Source: Scedosporium boydii (lineage: Eukaryota; Ascomycota; Sordariomycetes; Microascales; Microascaceae). From it: a stretch of DNA of 64,000 nt. Location of the stretch: NCBI GenBank assembly GCA_002221725.1, contig NJFT01000101.1:1-64000 (forward strand), in the 5' to 3' direction. Shown here one piece after another: positions 43,529 to 55,281 of the stretch. A program made the translations under genes and the position numbers. How positions within the stretch are numbered: position 1 is the stretch's first letter; every line of letters starts with the position of its first letter. The notes below the pieces were generated by a model. The model searched no databases. It was given only the letters and a program-made list of their open reading frames with translations, and was not told where the DNA came from.

Positions 43529-46500
43529 CTCAGAAGAATTATAAAATATTAAGTAGAAAGGCGGAGGAGGGGGGAGGGGCTGATTTGGTGTAGAACGACC
43601 GGGCTATATTAACTCGATCATGTCTCGTTTTCTGCTCCCCTTCACCCTCTCTACTCGTCCTCTTTGTTGGTTGTGCTTGCACTTTCGATTCGGTGGCGTG
43701 GGATTGGTGTTCGGCCTCGCTCTTTCGGTGCGTGTAAGTGGTCGAGCTGCTGAGTCCAGGGCGAAATACCGAAATCTCGTTTGCACAAGTGAAAAGGAAG
43801 TGATGGCCAAAAAGTGCAGAAGAGAAAATAATAAAAATTGAAATTATAAAAAGTATTAAAGCTAAGGAGGAATACTGAAGAGAATAGAAGACGAAGAAAG
43901 ATGTGAAGAGAAGATGATAGGAGGAATGAAACCAAGGCGGGATGTAGACTAGACGAGAATTCAACAGGGTGACTAGAATCTCTTTCCCCTCTTCTCTTGG
44001 GGGAAACCCTTGGCAAACCCGACAACAAGGGGAAGAGAACAGAAGGGAATTCCGGCAGAAGCTTAGTTCTGGTGGAAAGAGGATGTGAAGAGAGAGAGGG
44101 AGATCACACACCGTGGCACTAGCCCATCAGATGTTGCACAACGGTCATCTTTCCGCAGAAAGAGCAAGAAGTTGGGGGTACAATAATGTCCTTGCCAGCA
44201 AGACGAAGCAGTGGTACTCGAGGCACAGACGGAAAGAGCACGAAAACCATGGACAGAATGTGAGGTTCGGCGGCGAGTGAGAGGTTCCGGCATAAACCAG
44301 ACTTTGATCGCCGCCAGGACTATCTAAGTTGGGGGTCAGCGAAGAAGCTACGGAACAGAACATTGAACCAGAACACGGGGAAAGCCAGAGCAGGTTGAGG
44401 GTTGGCAGTGAACCCGCATGGCAGGAATGGATGGCACTGGCAGGAACCATGTCCGAGCTGGCAATGGTCAGGCGCCTGGCATCACACATCAGGTATCAGG
44501 CATCAAGTAATTACCGTACCAACCCCAACCAGGCATATGCGGCACGAGAAGCGTGTAAATGCGAACTGGGTGGCGCGGGGTTTCGAAAGTGGGATCCAAG
44601 CTGGATCGGGCAGAGCGATTGGTGGTTGAGTTGGAGAAGGCTGATGAAACGGTCGATCTGCACAGATGAAGGTGAGACGATCGCTGCGGGGAGAGAGAGC
44701 AGAGGGATGCCGCGAGAGTGGGAGGAAGAAAAGGAGAGAAAGATAGAGCGTGTAATGACGGGTATGGAGGATTAATCGGGGGTTATCCACAACGGAGAAT
44801 TAAGTCGTTTCTTTGATTCCTCTAGGTGTTTTGGTAGTGGTGTCGTCGGCGCATAATGATGGTTCATTGATGAATCGAACTTGGCCATGATGTTTTTTGG
44901 TGTTTTATCAAAGTATTCTACTTCGTAGATGTGCTTGAAATTCGAGTCCCTCAGCTGCACCTTCCCAAGTCCACAGCAGTGAAGTCGGTATTTCACGTGC
45001 CTCATTGAACCGTTGTAAAATTGGGACAAGACGAGAGAACCAAGGTATTACAACCTTCCAAAGATCAATCTATCACGATATAGCAATTCCAAAAGGCCAG
45101 GCCATGGCAGTCAATCCAGATTACCTCTTGGCTTCCGCCTCGTCCAATGTTAAAACGCACACGGCAAGGGATACAGCAATTTGAAGCGGGAACCCCGTAA
45201 TTGCCCCATCATATCGTGGGGAAGAGGATGGCAAGGTAGCAGCGTGCCTGGCGATGGTCACAGTTTACAATTTAGGTTGCGCCCGTGCAGACAGAGAAGC
45301 GGGAAAGAAAAAGAGTTAGAAATACAGAAAGGTGGGGAGGGATGGAGGGATGGAGGGATGGAGGGATGGAGAATATTGTTCGCTCAATGGCTAGATGGGG
45401 GTCACAGGGAATGCGGCTTCCTCTGCATGACGATGCTAGGATGATGTTGGGAAGATGGAACGCCAGAGCGCGGTCTGATCGACACGTCAGAAGCTTCCAC
45501 GAGGCTTCTGTCCTCTGTCGAGTTGGCGTGGACAGGACGAAGCCAGCCAACAGCACGGGATGGATGACGGCTTTTTTCTTTTTCCAGCTGGCTCCCCGCA
45601 ACCAACCCCAGCTAGACGGGAGACCGGGGCATCCCTACTTTAGACACCACTTCCCCGGGTTTCTTGGCTTTGTGAAACGCCTGGACCTGGGCCGGAGGGT
45701 CGTCAAGCCAAGGACCAATGGGAGCGGCGAGAGATGTTGCTTCAGAGTCGGACTGCACGCGGGCGGAGAGAGAGGATCGTTTTTCTTTTCTTTTTTGATT
45801 TTTATTGCCTTTCTTTACCTATCCTCTTCATATTTCTCTCCATTTTACAGGTCGATCGACGCAAGATGTTTTCGGGGGATTTATTTGAGTTTACGCAGAG
45901 TTATCCTCCGAGTTGGCAACGGCATTGCGAGCTTCCCGGCGCTATGCAAGAGCCATCACGAGTCCCGTCGCATTGCCAGGCCTGAGACAGAACATTTAAA
46001 GAGCCCAGTTTGCCATCAATGAGTGATATCGATAGTGAAATAGCCTCAGTGTGTCTTCGAAGTTACAGAAACAAATACGACTTTAACACAGGGGCCAGGA
46101 TTTGACACATCCGAATTATACATCGGCCACATTGATGTGAAAGTATTCTCGCTCTGGACCTGACACTCAAGGTCTGGCTGGCCTCACCCTCTCCGACATT
46201 TTGCAGAAACCAATCGCATCAATCTCCGAGCCCAACTCGTACCGGACGGTTTTCGAGTCTCGAGACTGATATCTCCACTATCCCCCCCGTCTTTGTCCCC
46301 GGAATAGTTAGTTTCTTTGCGTCTTCCGAAACGTTTAGATCTTCACCAGGACACCCTCGTCAAGAAGCATCAATGATCTAATCTATCACACACAATCACA
46401 CACATAGAAAAGAGCGAGGGCCATGCACTTACACGCACTCCGCGTATCCAGATCCGACTCCATACATGAAGAATTAGCACTAGCCAGCACATCAGAATCG

Positions 46501-46866
46501 AGCATAAACGTTAGTCGCCTTCGACTGAAAGGTGTGGAGTCAACTACCTCTTCTCTTCTCCCCTTGTCCTAGCGAACTTCCCCGGATCTAGCAACTGCCG
46601 TAGCCTTGACCACCGATCAACCGAATCCATCTTGATGTTTCCTCCCACAACACCCAGGGTCCCATGCTCACACAAAACACGTCGAGCCTCTTGCTGGATC
46701 AATGAACTGAAATACCATAAAGAAAAAAAGAGAGTAAATATACAGTAATGTATTCATTCCGACGGGGATAGAAAAATGTGGCCATGCTCAATCTAGTATC
46801 TACAAACAACACATTCATCCCCACCGATCAGCCGTTTCAACTCCACCACTCCCCTTCTCCTCCCCC
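43529..46866. other. Long gene-poor region upstream of the rhodopsin-domain gene
   Basis: 3.3 kb between two minus-strand genes. Frames at 44329-44775 and 45285-46022 (+) lack family motifs, and the second runs across a minisatellite. It holds TACTTCGTA at 44919-44927. I see no gene, so long promoter or non-coding transcript is the default reading. Confidence 0.4.
45339..45372. repeat. GATGGAGG minisatellite
   Basis: Four head-to-tail 8-bp units (the last with one change) in the long gene-poor region. Confidence 0.85.
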
Positions 46867-48392
46867 TTAGAACTTCGCCTTAACCACCTTCCTCGCAAAC
46901 GGATGAGTCTTCGTCTTGCTAACCACCTTCGCAATATCCTCCTCCGTAACACCCCGAGCCTCCACGGCAGGGTTATACCCTAATCCGCTAATCCTCGCGA
47001 TCTCGGCATCCGACAGCACGGTAGCCTCTTTCCCGTCCGCCCTCCTGTACACCGTAACGACGGCTGCACCTCCAAGACCGAGGTTATGCTGCATGGCCCA
47101 CTTCGTTCCCTTCTTGCCCTGAACCTTGGCGCCCTGGCCTCCGGCGGCGCGATTATTCGCCCAGCCGCGAAGATGCCATACGAGCTCAGCGCACTGCGCG
47201 AGACCCGTAGCACCCAGAGGGTGACCCTTTGAAATCAACCCGCCGGAAGGGTTGACGACGTACTTCCCGCCGTAAGTAATGTCTCCGTTCCTAACCAACT
47301 CGTGAGCCTTGCCCTTCCCGCAGAGACCCATAGCATCGAGAGTAATCATCTCGTTGGCCGAGAAGCAATCGTGCAGCTCAACGACCTGCACATCGTTAGC
47401 CGTGATGCCCGCCTGGCCCAGCGCCGTCTCGGTGGCGAGCTTGGTCATGTCGTAGCCCATGAGGTCGATGGAGCTCCCGTTAAAGGCGGAGGGCGCGTCG
47501 GTGGTCAGGCTCTGGCCGGCGACGAGGATGGCGCGGTCTTTGAGGTGGGGGCGGGCGTCGAGGAAGGCTTGGGAGACGATGACGGCGGCGGCGGCACCGT
47601 CGGAGGTGGGGCAGCATTGGAGCTTCGTGAGGGGTTCGTGGATCTTGGGGGAGGCGAGGACTTGCTCGAGGCTGTAGACGGTCCGGAATTGGGAGTAGGG
47701 GTTGTTGGGGGAGTGGGCGTGGTTGATGCGGGCAATCTCGGCAAAGTCCTCGACCTTGGCGCCGTATCTGACCAACCCCTTCCTGTTAGCCCTTCTCTTT
47801 ATTCTGCAATTGACTCTGCAGCCCCAACGGCGATGGAGACACAAAAGACGAGAAAATAGAAATGACAATAAAAAAGCAAGAAAAATGATACTCACTTCTC
47901 CATGTATTCCCGCCCCGCATTACCAAACATCTGCGCCGCCCCCGGCGCCTTCGTCACGCCCCTCGTCTCCGCCATCTTCGCCATAAGCGTCCCCAACGGG
48001 CTCGACCTATCATCCCAAAAGCCCTTCAAGCTCCCCGCCATCATCTTCTCGAAGCCCACGACAAACACGCAGTCCATGCCCGAGGCGATGAGCGTCCGCG
48101 CCATGACGAGACCGGTCGACCCCGTGCTGCAGTTGTTGTTGACGTTGAAGACGGGCACCTGGGTCATTCCCAGCTGGTAGACGACGCGCTGGCCGCAGGT
48201 GGAGTCTCCGTAGCAGTAGCAGGCGACGGCGGCCTCGACCTCGTCGTAGTTGACCTGGGCGTCGACGAGGGCCTTGACGGAGGCTTCGAGGCCCATCTCG
48301 GGGTAGTCGACGCCGGAGCCGGGCTTGAGGAATTTGGTCATGCCGACGCCGAGGACGTAGACCGGCGGCGGGGTCTTCTTGGTTGGGGCCAT
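46867..48392 (-). CDS. SCP2-type thiolase (sterol carrier protein X / acetyl-CoA acyltransferase-like)
   Basis: Two minus-strand exons, 47896-48392 and 46867-47767, give 465 aa. Thiolase features are the N-terminal VYVLGVGMTKF, the nucleophile Cys88 in NVNNNCSTGSTGLVMA, the acid/base motif VELHDCFSANEMITLDAMGLC and the GGLISKGHPLGATGLAQCAEL loop. LGLGGAAVVTVYRR ends the catalytic domain. This is the SCP-x subtype used in peroxisomal oxidation of branched or steroid side chains. No SCP2 lipid-binding domain follows. The C-terminus is KAKF. This is at best a weak variant of a peroxisomal targeting signal (SKL type), and no PTS2 is visible. The 128-bp intron has a GTGAGT donor. Confidence 0.9.
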
Positions 48393-50013
48393 GGTGGGCG
48401 GGTGTGTGTGTGAGGAGGAGGTGGGTGGGTGAAGTGGTGTGAGGTGTGAGGTGCAGTTGAGGTTGATGGTTGATGGTTGAGGCGAGTTTCCGTGTGACTG
48501 CCTTGATATTATACAGACGAGGTGGGAAAGGAAATGGGTATATATATAGATATTACAAAAGCCCCGGAAAAGGGTTCAAAGAGGATCCCAGCAGACCAAC
48601 CCGTCGTCACCGAGAAGATATATACATATATATATATATAAGTTTATTCTTTCCCCAGCTCCCCCCATCCCCTAATTCCCAATCCAGCAATGCACCAACT
48701 TTACCCCACACGACTCCGCAGCCGATGCCGAGGCACGATTCCCAGCAACAAGGGTCTCCTCATGCCTCTCTCTGCCGCCCACGCCAAACCTCACCTTAGC
48801 ACATGGCATCGAGCATGTCACACTCGCCCATTCAAGCTACCCATCCCTTCCCTTCTCCCCATGCCAAAAAAGAAAGAAGAAAAGTCTCGAATGTCACTGG
48901 TCACCCTTGGCTTCGACTCGCACACCCTTGATCGCTAATCCATTAAATCGTGGTATCATTAATGCTTTCCCCGCATTTTCTCCTTCTTCTGGTCCCTCCT
49001 CTCCTCCAATTAAGATTGCCACCTTGCCGAGGTCTCTTTGCCGCCAGCAAGCGTGGATGCTTCGGATATCTCGAGCTTTCGTCGAGCTGGTCAACCTCCC
49101 CGGGCTCCCTCGGCGCGAAACTTGTAGATCTCTCGGCCCAAGCTTATAATTGAAATCAGAGAGAAAAAGAGCTTGTTAGATGCTGTGACATCATGACCAG
49201 CTTGATATTATTCATACTTCGTAGTGGTTGTATCCAACAATCTAACCTTGGTATATAAATTAATGAAGAAAAAAATTAAGAGGAAATAAATCTCTGAAGT
49301 CTCTCCGCCGATCGACCATATCTGGCGAGTTCGCTTCCCATACATCCACTCTCTTTCCACGCCCAAACTCGCAACCAACAAACAAACGAAAAAAGAACTT
49401 CATGTTCGCATTTCCCAAAAACCCCAAGCTCAGCGCCCTGAGCAACTCCGAAACCAAAAAATCCCGTTCCTTCGTACCCAATAACTTTTTTCTTTGGCTG
49501 CGCGACCTTTTTTGGAAATCTATAAGAACAAGACACCCCCAGATCGTCTGGGCTCACAGGGAAGCTTGCAAATGCCAACTCTTGCTCTCCGGAGAACCCG
49601 CCCATATGAAAGAAAAAGAAAAAAAAAAAGAGAGAGAAACATTAAGAAAAACAATTACCGAGGACAATGTGATGTGCAAGGATGAACACTTAGTATGCTT
49701 CCCTACATATTTGCCCTCTCGAGTAAAGTATAACAACAGCCCTATATCATGGGAGACTCCCAATATGCCCAAGTCGCCCCAGTTGCCATTGTGTATGTAC
49801 ACCAGACAGAAGCGCCGTTCCAACAAGGGGACACCAAAAATGACCAAATGCCCCCTCCAAAAAGAAAATTCAATCCCGGTCCAGGTCATATCAGGACTGA
49901 TACAGATATTAATATCCTTACACACATATACCAGACAGAGAGGGTGTGAGAGAGAGACAGAAGGGGTAAAAGGAGAGGCCGGGTTCGACTCCCACACTCC
50001 CGGTTCCTCTCCC
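48393..50013. other. Thiolase promoter / 3' region of the Zn2Cys6 gene
   Basis: 1.6 kb with an AT-dinucleotide tract (about 48618-48641) and TACTTCGTA at 49215-49223. A long plus frame from 49402 runs into the neighbouring gene and is its shadow. Confidence 0.45.
48618..48641. repeat. AT-dinucleotide microsatellite
   Basis: An alternating AT tract with one interruption, in the thiolase upstream region. Confidence 0.75.
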
Positions 50014-52732
50014 TTACATCTTCATCCTCGCATTGTCGACCCATCCACCATACCCCCAATTCTCACAAGTGGTGCTTCCCCCAGCCGAGACCCCAGCAGG
50101 TACCGCCCCCGGCTGCGTGCTAAACATAAAAGGCTGCCGGGTCCTCGCCTGCGGATAATGCTCAACACCCCCACTCCCAGAAGGAGGAGGCTGGCCCTGA
50201 GGCTGCTGCTGGGGCGGACCCTGGCCCTGACCCTGACCCTGCTGTACCACCACATCGCGACGACCTGCCGCTGCAGCCGCTCCCCCCAGCTCCGCCACCA
50301 TGGCATTCAGCTTCTCGGGGCTCGTATTCGTGCTCCGCAGCAACCCCTCCAACACGAGCTGCAACCCGCCAACCATCGATTCGTCGTCCGCGTGGTGGGG
50401 GTACCTCTTCACGCAGTTGAACACGACGGCGAGCGGGATGATGTCCTTGAGCTCGCACATGGTCGCCTTTCGGATGAGCAGGTCGAGCGATTTCTGCACC
50501 GTGGCGATGAGCCGTGACGGGGTCCCCGGCATGACGTCGTCCAGCGGATCTCCTCCCGCCCCCCCGTTCGGAGACATGGATACCCCCATGGTACCGTTGG
50601 CGGGAGCCTGCCGGATGATATTCATAATGTGGAAGCAGATGCTAAACGCCGCCTGGATGATATCCTGCCTCAGAATCTGAATGTACATATCGCACGTCTC
50701 GTCGTAATGCGGCAGCGTCGGGTCCATCTCGTCCAGGTACCGCAGGATCACCAGGCACGAGCGCAGATACACTCGGACGATCTCGTGCGGCGCGTCGGGC
50801 ACGCCCAATACGAAGGGGCGGTAGAGCGCCAGCAGGGGGCGTCGCACATGCATGTCGATCACGACGCGCCACCGCCATTCTTTACTCTTGCTCCTGTCGT
50901 TGTAGCCGTATCGCGGGAAGATGAAGCTGAGGTCCTCCATGTACTTATCGAGCCTTTGCCCGACTTCTAGAACCTCGCCGTAGTCCTGCAACGCATCTAT
51001 GCGGTTAACTAGGTGTGTAACCTTGATCCGTAGCGGTAGCGTCATGCTCGCGTAGACTTGGATCTGGCACTCCGTATGCTGCTCGATCGGCTTTTCAGGC
51101 GGCAGAACCTTCATGTCCTCATAGAGGTCGCTGTCGTCCAGATTCCTCGGCGGTTTGCAGGTATGGTCACCCTCGCGGAGGAGACAGGGGAGGTTGCTCG
51201 CCAGTGAAATGTACAGATCCATATCCAAAATCGTGAACCACAGCCGCCGTCTCATCTCTCCCTGGAACGGCGTGAGCTGGTCGAACTCATCAGGGTCGCG
51301 GTGCATGCCCATCGTCATGGCCATGCGAACGATATACCCGAGCTGCGTCCACGTCTCGTGCATCTTGGAAAGCGACATCATCCTTCGCGCATGCAGGAGC
51401 AGGGTCTCCGTCTGCAAAGTCGTAAACTCCACCAACTGCTTGCCCCGGAGTCCGTCGAGCCACGTCCTTACTAGCGCGCAGGCGGTGGGGATGTGTACGC
51501 CGTCCCTCCGCTCGTGGCTAAGGCCCTTGGCGGCGGCGATAAACCGTGATCCGATGGCGAGGACGGTTAGAAGTTGCGGGAGGAAGTAGTCGGATTGTAG
51601 CTGATTTTCCCAGTAGAGGTTGTACTGCGCCTTGAAGGTCGGCACATGGACCATGCGATATATTATTTCGTTTGTATCGATGTATGACGCGAGCAGCCTG
51701 TCGCAGACGGCCTTGGGCGGCATGATATCCGTCATTCGCTTTTGTATCGGCAGCATAGAATCAACGTAAACGGGAATCGGCGTGATCGCTTTTCGGTGTT
51801 CCTCCTGCATAACTTTTTGAAGAGCTTCCAATCGGGTGAAGATATCTCGCAGGCCATCAATCCTTTTACAATTCGCAAGGTAGAACTTAGCTTCGTCAAA
51901 CTATGAAATGTCGTAGCGGGCCTTTGTTAGCTTTGCATAGCTATGTGGGAGGAAATAGAAAGGAAGAAGAATAGTTGAGTTGGGAGTAGCAGGAACTCAC
52001 AAGATTGATCATTGCGCGTGTACTGCTCTGTCCAAAATAGCGCGTCCTCATGACCCCCTTCTTTACCGCCAACCCACGGATCGTATCGGGCGCCGCCGTC
52101 GCCAGTTGGGCCTTGATACTACTCAGTTCCGTTCTCGCAGGGCTCCTCGCGAGAACGTGCTTTTCTAACCGGTCTACCCTCATGGCGAGCTCCTCCAGCG
52201 TCATGCCCGCAAGCACTGCAATATCTCCATTGCGCATGGGCGTGCTGAAAGGTGGCTCGAGATGCCCTAGTGTCTGCTGCGGGTGTTGCGACGTCGTGGG
52301 TGTTAGATTGCACGGCCGTTTCTGAGCCCGCTGGCCATCGACGGCCTCGCCGTCGGAGGCGTCCGAGTGATTCGCGGCATCCTGATCCGTCGCATATTTG
52401 CATTGCCTACTCGACCTCTGGCACTGCGAACAAGGGCATGATCGATCGCACTTGAGTTTGCGCTTCCGACACTCGGTACACGACTTGACTGGCCTCGGAC
52501 GTTTCACGCTCCTAGGCTGTGTCGTCGATTGGGTCGGCTGAGGGGTTTGCGAGAGAACGGTCTGTTGTGGCGGAGGGTGTTGGGATTGTTGGGACTGCTG
52601 TTGAGAGGTCGTCTGCGGCGTCTGGGAGAAGGGCCGGGTATGCTGCGAAGAGGGCTCGGGGAGGGAGGAGGCTTGCGATTGCGGGCGGTCGTACGAGCCA
52701 TTGCTCACCGGAGTGATCACCGAGGTGGACAT
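50014..52732 (-). CDS. Zn2Cys6 transcription factor with fungal-specific regulatory domain
   Basis: Two minus-strand exons, 52001-52732 and 50014-51900, give 872 aa. The Gln/Pro/Ser-rich N-terminus leads to a binuclear zinc cluster at residues 85-111 (CTECRKRKLKC, then CSQCQRSSRQC), followed by a short coiled-coil segment (LEELAMRVDRLEKHVLA). The middle homology (fungal_trans) domain lies in the second exon: CDRLLASYIDTNEIIYRMVHVPTF, LTVLAIGSRF, GYIVRMAMTMGMHRDPDEF, and RRRLWFTILDMDLYISLASNLPCLL. The C-terminal region is disordered, with QGQGQGQG and Pro-rich runs. The regulated genes cannot be told from sequence. The intron (GTGAGT donor, CATAG acceptor) joins NL|FDEAKFYLANC. Confidence 0.92.
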
Positions 52733-53990
52733 GGCTGACGGGTGGGTGCTGGCGACCGAGCCCGGTTAGATGATGTGGAAAATTAATTCGGTGATCGAAG
52801 GGAGTGAAGAAAAAAAGGCCTCGGAGGAAAGTGGCACTGGCACCGTGCCGAAAATGCGTCGCTGAAAACAGCGCTCCCCAATGACCGTACTATTATCTCA
52901 AGCTGGTCGTCAGGTCGTTATACACTCTCTCGTCTCTTGGTTCGAATCTTCGTCGCCGTCGTGTGGTGGTCCCCGGTATTATCTTCGTCAGTCCGATCGG
53001 CGACCGTCGGAAACCCGCGTGGTTCGCTTGGGAAGTTGAGGGAAAGAACCGAAGGTCGTCGAGAGATGTTGAGGGTTATCGTCGATTGTCGATCTGTAAC
53101 AGTCGGGCTTTGTTCTGTCCAGCTGACAAAATAGCCTGGCCAGCCTTCGCCTCGGGTTTGGGGACTGCGTCAGTTTGGGGGCGGATATCAGCGATGACAG
53201 GGCAGGATCTTGGGCACTGCCGAATCGGCGACGCGGCTCTCGGAGATTTTATGCTTCAACACCACTGGCAGAAGGTTGTTCTGTATGCGTCCCCTTCCAC
53301 TCTCCCCTCTTCTCACTTTTCTTTAAATAGAAGGTCGAATCAGACGGCGGGGTGATTCGATACACGGCGAAGCTGTCGTTCAGTCTAGCCCGTCATCCAC
53401 ATTCGGGGGAAGAGTGTAGATGTCCCTGTGCTACCTCCTGTCAGGGTCGGAGCAGGCGAAGAAACCAGCATTTGGTAAGTGGAGGAAGAAGGCGCCAGCC
53501 AGGACCACGTGCAGAAAATAGAGTCGAATGGGAAGCTTCCGTCTTCAGGTATAAGGTTGGGATTTCCGGGGCGCAGCGTCGAAAAAGAAGGTGGAAGCTG
53601 GTGGAGTACGGAGTCGGGGAGGGATGTGGTGGCTCGAAAAGGTTGAAAGGTCCAGAACGAAGACCAAGATCGAATATAGAACGGAGATAGGGGACAAAAG
53701 CAAGTGAAAAAAATTACAAAGTTTTGGGAGCTCGGTTAATGGTACTTCACTTCGGTAAGGACAGAATCGTGGGGGGGAGGGAAAGGGAAAGGGGAAGTCG
53801 GCGAGGAACTAAAATCTGAAATGCGGCGCTGCATCTCAGTTTAGTGGCAGAGATCAAATTATTCTCTTTTCAGGATTATGGGGTGTGTCCGCTTGTCCTT
53901 TCCATCCTCGGTGGCGCTGGTGCTTCTTGGCCAGGCTTGTTGCTGTGTTGTGTGTGTTCCGTGCTCGGGGATGCAGCCGGGCTGGGCTGC

Positions 53991-54020
53991 TGGGATGCTG
54001 GGCTTCTGGGATGCTGGGCT
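53991..54020. repeat. Short direct duplication
   Basis: TGGGATGCTGGGCT occurs twice, separated by 2 bp, giving a 16-bp period. Confidence 0.75.
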
Positions 54021-55252
54021 GACGAGTTTAAATTTTACTTCGTCCCTACTCCAAGTGCAATGTTCGTGCCTCCAAGCTTCAAGTCTGGGAAGTACAGACC
54101 TTCGTACCTGTGTAGACCGACCTGCTCCATACATACCCGGCACGCATGCACTGCTGAGACGAGACAAGTCAAAATCTGTCTGCCTTATTACGGAGCTTGG
54201 CCTTGGAAGACAGGTTACAGCTCCAGGTAGATTACAACATCGACGTCAAGTCTCGGTCAAGCTCGTAGCTAATCCGGATCAACTCGATGGAGCCGAAACA
54301 GAACGTTGAACATTGGACTGAACAAGGACGAGTGAGGAAAAGAGAGAAACATCAATACTTCGTAAAAGCGGGATAAATACAAAGTACTTTGGTACATTTA
54401 GTGCTTTACCGAGTCGACGGATTTCATCATCGGTACTTGCGCGCAGCTGAGAGGTTTAAAAAAAAATGACATTCTGTGCATTTGTATTTCTACCTCGTAC
54501 AGGTTGACGTTTGCACTGCGAAGTACTTCGTATACGACATCGATCTTCTCTTCCTCCATTTTCCTTTGCTTCGGCCCCCATGCAGAATTGATGTGCCACG
54601 CTAGTGGCGAGGGTGAGTCCTACAATTGCAACAATGAACGTACTTACTACGAACTAAGTTTGATCAAATTGATTTCATCAATCGACAGACAGGCACAGAG
54701 GTTTTGATACGTTCAGGGTACCCCGGACCCCAGCACGGCTTTAGTGTCCAGCCCTGCTAGTGCCACGAATAGTGCCAGAGTCGAGCCTCACTGCGTCTTT
54801 GTACCCGAGTCTGGGCATGCTCGGTACCAGGAACACCAACTTGCACCGACCTCAATGAGCACTTTGCATGAAGATCAATCATCATTGAATGTCCAAAAAA
54901 AAGTATTTCCCACAACTCACATTGCCCATTCGTTGACTCACCACAATCTCTAATCATGATGACTATCAGTGCTATAAGTCAGTATAAACTGAGCTGAAAT
55001 CTACATGTACTCTCTAAACTGAAAACCCAAATCTCCACGGAGGAGAAGAAAGCAAGTTCACAACATTGAACAGACGCATTGAGAGTCCCAAGTCCGTGGC
55101 GAATATGTGACTCCGGTTTCAACATCGATCAAGTTATTGTTGAGTGCTCATCCATCCGAATCGGGAGAGTCCTCCTCCATCCACTACAGAGTTAAGAGAG
55201 ATGCTGGAGAACAAACTTCAGGTTCCTTGCATGTGCTCGTGCTCGCCTGTTC

Positions 55253-55281
55253 AAAAAAAAAAAAAAAAAAAAAAAAAAAAA
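55253..55281. repeat. Poly-A tract (29 A)
   Basis: An uninterrupted run of 29 A residues on the plus strand. It could be a retroposon tail remnant, but no element or target-site duplication was recognised beside it. Confidence 0.85.

Noticed and set aside
44329..44775. 148-codon plus-strand frame
   Set aside because: Starts at TTG, shows no family resemblance and lies in the gap with overlapping frames on the other strand.
45339..45372. Considered as a CRISPR-like array
   Set aside because: The units are contiguous 8-mers without spacers, in a eukaryotic genome; it is a simple minisatellite.
45285..46022. 245-codon plus-strand frame
   Set aside because: It is kept open partly by the GATGGAGG array (8 bp does not preserve a reading frame per unit) and by T-rich DNA. 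No motif is present.
49970..49995. Second tRNA-like B-box (GGTTCGACTCC)
   Set aside because: Only three of five T-stem pairs form and no upstream tRNA body is seen.
49402..50517. 371-codon plus-strand frame
   Set aside because: Its second half is antisense to the well-supported Zn2Cys6 coding region, and its first half is low-complexity intergenic DNA.
52905..52965. tRNA-like B-box (GGTTCGAATC)
   Set aside because: The T stem does not pair, and no A box or acceptor stem could be placed at the right spacing.
55253..55281. Poly-A run as a retroposon tail
   Set aside because: No reverse-transcriptase remnant, SINE body or flanking duplication was found beside it. It is recorded only as a simple repeat.
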